DNA from: Paenibacillus sp. J2TS4
GTDB lineage: Bacteria > Bacillota > Bacilli > Paenibacillales > NBRC-103111
Direction: 5' to 3'
DNA length: 64,000 bases
Assembly: GCF_018403245.1 (NCBI RefSeq)
Contig: NZ_BOSH01000002.1
Location: 496,001 to 560,000, forward strand
The notes beneath the pieces were generated by a model. It was not told where the DNA came from and ran no database searches. It saw only the letters and a list, made by a program, of their open reading frames with translations. The position numbers and the translations under genes are program-made. Of the stretch, positions 59,864 to 64,000 are shown one piece after another; positions within the stretch are counted from its first letter, which is position 1, and each line of letters opens with the position of its first letter.

Positions 59864-61684
59864 CTACACTTTTTTATTCAGATGGAAATAAAACATTACG
59901 CCTTCGGTTGTATTGGTGACACCGTACGGCACGCCGTGCAGCTCCAGAATCTTCTTGGAGATTGCCAGACCCAGTCCGGTTCCTCCGGTTGCCCGATGGC
60001 GGGAAGCTTCGCCGCGATAGAAACGGTCCCATATCTTCTCCAGCTGTTCCTTCGGAATATGGGCTCCTTTATTTTCGATACTTACCCGGACGGTGTCCCG
60101 CTCCTCGACGGCCGAAAGAATAATGGATTCCTGTTCCGGCGTGTAACGGATCGCGTTGGTGAGGAAATTGACAACCACCTGCTCGATCCGGTGCTGATTG
60201 GCCACAACCTCGACAGGGGCGAGACGGGTATGCAGATGCAATGACTTGCTCTCCAAGTCCGAAGCGAATTTCGCGCAAACCCGCTCTATAAGTGTATCGA
60301 GAGGGAACGAATCCATCTGCATCTTGTAAGTGCCCGACTCATATTTCGCCAACTCCAGCATGTCCCCGATGAGCAGATCCATTCTTTTCACTTCATCTTC
60401 CATCGCCGCAAAATAATGATCCCGCTTATGGCTGGCAACCCCATCCTTCAGAATGGACAGACAGCTTTGGATGACACTTAACGGAGTTTTCAATTCATGG
60501 GACACTCCGGCTATAAATTCCTTTCGCGTATTTTCCAGCTGCTTTTCTTTCTCAATGTCCTGCTCCAGCCGGGTTATATGGGAATGCAGCCGTTCGGACA
60601 GCTCGTTTATATTGCGGGACAAGTCCCCGATCTCATCCTTGGTCGTTACCGGAATTTTCTCGGTGAAATCCAGGCCGGCCATTTGCTGCGCCGTACGGTT
60701 GATTCGCAGCAGCGGACGGGCAATCCGGCGGGAATAATAGAAGGAGGCGAGCAGCACGAGCAGAAGTGTGGCGATAACGATGTATACATAGTAATCCTGC
60801 ATTACATCCGCGGCTTCACTCACCGGCTGAAGCGACACCATCGCAAACAGGTAGGCGGGATTCCCGTTCCGGTCTTCGAAGCGATCCACGAACAATTTGT
60901 AATTCACCTGGTTTTCTTCAATATCTATAATCTGGCTCGCATTCGCGCTGTCATCATAATCCCCATACAGAAGATCCGCTTGAAAGCTCTTGACCCGATC
61001 CAGAAATAAATGGTTCGTATAACGCGATGCTTCCGCCCCTTCCGGGGTCCGAACTTTTATAATCGTTCCTTTGACAAGAAACGACGGGTACTGATCAAAA
61101 TATCGGTTCGGATTCTCAAACCTGGGGACGACCTCATATTCTTTGTTCACCATCTGCTGATTTTCCAGCCGGCCTTCCTCCCTCAGCCGGCCTGGATCCC
61201 TTCCCATCCGCTGCGGAACCGGCTGATTGTTCATCAGCAAGCCTTCAATAGCGATCCGTTCTCCCTCTTGAATCCATGTAGTGAGGAATGGATTGTCCTG
61301 ACTGAAATCCTCCACATTCATGACGCTGTACAGCGGGATGGTCATCGTTTGGCCTGAAAGGGCAGGATCGTCAGAACGCTCCAACCGAACCTCCATATAA
61401 AAATCTCCGAAATAATTCAGATTGCCCATAGCGTCCAATGTAGTGACCCAGGTATTATGCCTTTGATAAAAGTCTTGTTCCAGCTTGGCCACGGCCTGCG
61501 GGTCCCCGGCATTATTGAAGTTGTCCTGCTTATAAGCTTGAAGGGCCGCCTGCACCTTCTCTACTTTCTGATGCACATAAAATTGCTTGAAGAAGACGGT
61601 CTGCCCGACAAAAAGAATCGCAAGAATGAACAGGCATAATGCGGTCGTTAATAGAAAAAGCTTGAGTACGATGCCTCTTCTCAT
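59864..61684 (-). CDS. Sensor histidine kinase (paralogue of 42188-43939)
   Basis: 606 aa. TM1 is at about 8-30, followed by a large extracytoplasmic domain (about 31-295), TM2 at about 296-317 and HAMP. HisKA has GVSHELKTPLSVIQSCLSIL (His about 393). The ATPase domain has NFLTNAIRYTPEQ and HRATGGTGLGLAISKKILEL. The C-terminal YGVTNTTEGVMFYF is shared with the other kinase. Its sensor is far larger than that of BceS-type kinases, so it is unlikely to be the cognate sensor of the divergent Bce-like transporter. Confidence 0.92.
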   Translation of the reverse strand: MRRGIVLKLFLLTTALCLFILAILFVGQTVFFKQFYVHQKVEKVQAALQAYKQDNFNNAGDPQAVAKLEQDFYQRHNTWVTTLDAMGNLNYFGDFYMEVRLERSDDPALSGQTMTIPLYSVMNVEDFSQDNPFLTTWIQEGERIAIEGLLMNNQPVPQRMGRDPGRLREEGRLENQQMVNKEYEVVPRFENPNRYFDQYPSFLVKGTIIKVRTPEGAEASRYTNHLFLDRVKSFQADLLYGDYDDSANASQIIDIEENQVNYKLFVDRFEDRNGNPAYLFAMVSLQPVSEAADVMQDYYVYIVIATLLLVLLASFYYSRRIARPLLRINRTAQQMAGLDFTEKIPVTTKDEIGDLSRNINELSERLHSHITRLEQDIEKEKQLENTRKEFIAGVSHELKTPLSVIQSCLSILKDGVASHKRDHYFAAMEDEVKRMDLLIGDMLELAKYESGTYKMQMDSFPLDTLIERVCAKFASDLESKSLHLHTRLAPVEVVANQHRIEQVVVNFLTNAIRYTPEQESIILSAVEERDTVRVSIENKGAHIPKEQLEKIWDRFYRGEASRHRATGGTGLGLAISKKILELHGVPYGVTNTTEGVMFYFHLNKKV

Positions 61685-62358
61685 GGCTGATCCTCGAATT
61701 TATAGCCCGAACGGACAACGGTGACGATACATCGGGCACTCTCTCCCAGCTTGGAGCGCAAATTTCGGATATGACTGTTGACCGTACGATCATCGCCGAC
61801 GAAATCATATCCCCAAACTTTCGTAATTAGCTGCTCCCTGGTGATGATGATCCCCTTGTTCTTCATCAGGTAGGCCAGAATTTCAAATTCCGTATGCGTC
61901 AAGCTGCAGTTCGTCCCGTCCACCGTAACGGTGCGGGAAGGAAAATGGATCGCAATCCCGCCGTCGGATAAAGTATCGCTCTCCTGCCCGCTAACCCGCC
62001 GGTTTTCGAGAAGCCGTTTGGCCCGTGCCAGCAAAATGGGAGGACTGTACGGTTTGGTGACATAATCGTCAGCGCCCAGCTCGAAGCCGAGCAGCGTATC
62101 GTCCTCGTCCGAGCGGGCCGTCAACATAATAATCGGAACGTTGGACGACTTCCGGATGCGCCGGCATACCGCCCATCCGTCCAATTCAGGCAGCATGATG
62201 TCCAGAATGATTAAATCCACTTCATGCTCCTGAAATAATGCCAGCGCTTGTTTCCCATCTCCCGCTTCCAGCACCGCATAGCCTTCGTCAAGCAAATAAT
62301 CCTTCATGATTTCCCGTAAAATAGGTTCGTCTTCCACAATCAGTATCGTTTTTGACAT
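61681..62358 (-). CDS. OmpR-family response regulator
   Basis: 225 aa. The receiver domain has ILIVEDEPILREIM, phospho-Asp in LIILDIMLPELDG, ARSDEDD and DDYVTKPYSPP. The winged-helix output has LTHTEFEILAYLMKNKGIII and VNSHIRNLRSKLGESA. Its stop overlaps the kinase start by 4 nt. It is paralogous to the regulator at 43936-44616. Confidence 0.93.
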   Translation of the reverse strand: MSKTILIVEDEPILREIMKDYLLDEGYAVLEAGDGKQALALFQEHEVDLIILDIMLPELDGWAVCRRIRKSSNVPIIMLTARSDEDDTLLGFELGADDYVTKPYSPPILLARAKRLLENRRVSGQESDTLSDGGIAIHFPSRTVTVDGTNCSLTHTEFEILAYLMKNKGIIITREQLITKVWGYDFVGDDRTVNSHIRNLRSKLGESARCIVTVVRSGYKFEDQP

Positions 62359-62408
62359 GGCTAATCACCTGCTGCAATTTTTCTTGCTATGCTATCACGT
62401 TTGCGATT

Positions 62409-62825
62409 TCAGCACAAATCTAGGGGTCGCCTCATAAATCTATTCTGGTCTCGGATAAACCCGAATGGTTCATAGAGTCCATGCGCGTCTTGTGTGCCTA
62501 ATACTCCGGTCAAACCTCGCAATTCCTCTGAATGGACAATCACTTCTACTAATTTCTTGCCGATTCCTTGTCCTCTATAATCTTCATCAATAATCACATC
62601 GCATAAATAGTACAGTGTTGCCCCATCGGTAATAACTCGGGCAAAGCCGATTTGCTTCGCATGGTGATATACCCCGTAACAGATCGAATTTTGGATCGAT
62701 GCTTCCACCTTTTCCATCGTTCTTTGGTTAGCCCAGTAAGAGCTGGATAAGAACCGATGGATCGTTTCGAGCTGTAATAAAGCCTTATCTTTGCTAATCA
62801 TGTATTCTCCAAAACTAAGCTTCAT
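62409..62825 (-). CDS. GNAT-family N-acetyltransferase
   Basis: 138 aa. Classic fold: YYLCDVIIDEDYRGQGIGKK with the acetyl-CoA loop RGQGIGK, then VLGTQDAHGLYEPFGF. It resembles small tRNA/protein or polyamine acetyltransferases; the substrate is unknown. The ribosome site is GGAGGGAAAG. Confidence 0.87.
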   Translation of the reverse strand: MKLSFGEYMISKDKALLQLETIHRFLSSSYWANQRTMEKVEASIQNSICYGVYHHAKQIGFARVITDGATLYYLCDVIIDEDYRGQGIGKKLVEVIVHSEELRGLTGVLGTQDAHGLYEPFGFIRDQNRFMRRPLDLC

Positions 62826-63085
62826 AGTCCTCTTTCCCTCCTATTTCTTCATTCTATCTTTTCCGCGTCTGCTGAAAATCTCCATCCGGTCACTTCACAA
62901 TTTTTAATTTGCTTTTAAGTATACACGTTTGACGTTTGTAATTCATTCAGCTGGTTTAACTTTTCTTTTGCAGATTAACATGACAATAATGAAAGCTTTC
63001 CGTAAGGAAGATCAATGGCTCTATTATTCGGAACCCATTACAGTTAATTGTATAGATAAGATTAAAAAGGAGTGTGTGGATCCCC

Positions 63086-63850
63086 ATGTTGGAGGTTCGG
63101 AATGTATCCAAAGTCTATGAAGGCAAAGTAGCTTATCAAGCGCTGGCCAATTTGAATTTGGCCGTGAAGCAGGGAGAGTTTGTCGGTATCATGGGACCAT
63201 CCGGCAGCGGGAAAACGACCCTGCTGAATGTCGTGTCGACCATTGACAAACCCTCTTCCGGAGAGGTATGCATTGCCGGGAAGAACGCGCATCAGTTGAA
63301 TAAGCGTCAATTGGCGTTATTTCGCCGCCGGGAGCTTGGATTCGTCTTTCAGGATTTCAATCTGCTGCAAACTTTGACCGTTAAGGAAAATATAATTTTC
63401 CCGCTTACGCTGGAAAATGTAAGCATCCAAGAGCAGGAGGATCGAGTTCAGCGGATCGCGGACAAGCTGGGCATCACCAGCATCCTGAATAAGCGGACTT
63501 ATGAAATATCCGGCGGTCAATGTCAGCGCACAGCGATCGCCCGGGCGATCATTCACGACCCCAAGCTGATTCTCGCGGATGAGCCGACCGGCAACCTCGA
63601 TTCCAAGGCGGCTAAAGATGTGCTGGAGACCCTGCAGAGGCTGAATCAGGATGAGGGCGCCACTATGATGATGGTCACGCATGACTCTCAGGCAGCGAGC
63701 TACTGTGACCGCGTTATTTTCATTAAGGACGGTACGCTTTACCGGGAGCTGCACCGGACCGACAGTCAACAGGTCTTTTTCCAGGAAATTATGAACGTAC
63801 TGACGTCTATAGGGGGAACGCCAGATGAATTTTCGGCAGTTCGCGTTTAA
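63086..63850 (+). CDS. ABC transporter ATP-binding protein (BceA/MacB-like)
   Basis: 254 aa from the ATG at 63086 (MLEVRNVSKVYEGKVAYQAL). AAGGAG is 13 nt upstream; a GTG at 63074 in frame is an alternative. Walker A is GPSGSGKTT, followed by Q-loop GFVFQDFNLLQ, a signature reading ISGGQCQR (normally LSGGQQQR), Walker B LILADEPTGNLD and MMVTHD. With the following FtsX-type permease it forms a Bce-type peptide-antibiotic detoxification or sensing module. Confidence 0.9.
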   Translation: MLEVRNVSKVYEGKVAYQALANLNLAVKQGEFVGIMGPSGSGKTTLLNVVSTIDKPSSGEVCIAGKNAHQLNKRQLALFRRRELGFVFQDFNLLQTLTVKENIIFPLTLENVSIQEQEDRVQRIADKLGITSILNKRTYEISGGQCQRTAIARAIIHDPKLILADEPTGNLDSKAAKDVLETLQRLNQDEGATMMMVTHDSQAASYCDRVIFIKDGTLYRELHRTDSQQVFFQEIMNVLTSIGGTPDEFSAVRV

Positions 63851-64000
63851 GAACGTATTTCGCAACAAACGGCTGTACGCCGGCTATTTCTTCAGCTGCG
63901 CTTTCTCAGTCATGATCTTCTTCGTCTACTCGATGCTGGTTTTCCATCCCGAATTGAACTTCTCCAACCAGGGCAATTGGGGAAAAGGCGCACAGACCGG
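63825..64000 (+). CDS. BceB-type ABC transporter permease (5' part, cut by the window)
   Basis: Starts at 63825, overlapping the ATPase by 26 nt. The visible 58 codons give MNFRQFAFKNVFRNKRLYAG and the first helix YFFSCAFSVMIFFVYSMLVF, the standard N-terminus of BceB-like permeases. The rest is outside the window. Confidence 0.85.
   Translation, partial: MNFRQFAFKNVFRNKRLYAGYFFSCAFSVMIFFVYSMLVFHPELNFSNQGNWGKGAQT

Noticed and set aside
59382..59919. 117-, 121- and 136-aa overlapping ORFs
   Set aside because: They arise from tandem DNA repeats and lack ribosome sites; kept only as a repeat feature.
59864..63850. BceRSAB four-gene module
   Set aside because: The kinase has a roughly 265-residue sensor and the genes are divergent with a GNAT between; BceS kinases are short and lie in the same operon.

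Overview
The window looks like chromosomal DNA of a Paenibacillus-type Firmicute (Paenibacillaceae). The evidence is moderate GC, strong AGGAGG ribosome sites, LplABC-type sugar uptake operons next to membrane-bound AraC regulators, a T-box leader, cre-like boxes, many two-component systems and families of degenerate intergenic repeats. No rRNA, tRNA or CRISPR array was seen. Most genes lie on the minus strand.

Layout. 1-3.3 kb: a sugar ABC permease (cut by the left edge) and a GH2 glycosidase. 3.4-4.95 kb: an archaeal/fungal-type aspartate-semialdehyde dehydrogenase under a T-box whose specifier I read as AAA (Lys). 5.3-9.3 kb: small accessory enzymes (two APH-type kinases, NUDIX, GNAT, a broken C45-family gene). 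9.7-14 kb: TetR plus a two-subunit ABC exporter. 14-17.1 kb: a DUF4184 membrane protein and a membrane-protein gene split by a TnpB-only IS200/IS605 element. 17.1-18.3 kb: a methyltransferase and gene relics. 18.3-23.8 kb: a compact MFP / MacB-like ABC / response regulator / kinase operon. 24-32 kb: two MFS exporters, two Gfo/Idh/MocA-type proteins and an ABC-F ribosome-protection gene behind a complete-looking attenuator. 32.6-42 kb: a Tat-exported beta-helix protein, a metallo-beta-lactamase-fold lipoprotein, a sugar ABC operon and its AraC-type sensor. 42-46 kb: a two-component system divergent from a pseudo-PssA/DedA pair. 46.3-51.2 kb: NUDIX, MarR, MFS, and an ArsR / small ORF / ClpP operon. 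51.4-54 kb: repeats, a CstR-like repressor, a SUKH-like protein, a lipoprotein and a NUDIX relic. 54.1-58.6 kb: a five-gene cell-surface acylation cluster (amidase, SGNH, MBOAT, DHHW, DUF4358). 58.6-59.9 kb: gene-free repeats. 59.9-64 kb: a second two-component system paralogous to the one at 42-44.6 kb, a GNAT, and the start of a Bce-type ABC transporter cut by the right edge.

The clearest regulatory and mobile-DNA signals are four. First, the ABC-F leader at 28.2-28.5 kb has a three-codon uORF, mutually exclusive hairpins, an intrinsic terminator and a sequestered Shine-Dalgarno. Second, removing the TnpB element at 15.5-17.0 kb restores an uninterrupted reading frame. Third, the PssA-like protein has lost all the CDP-alcohol transferase aspartates and is paired with DedA. 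Fourth, a ClpP paralogue sits in an ArsR-controlled operon. All functional statements rest on reading the sequence and on recalled family motifs; no database search was run.
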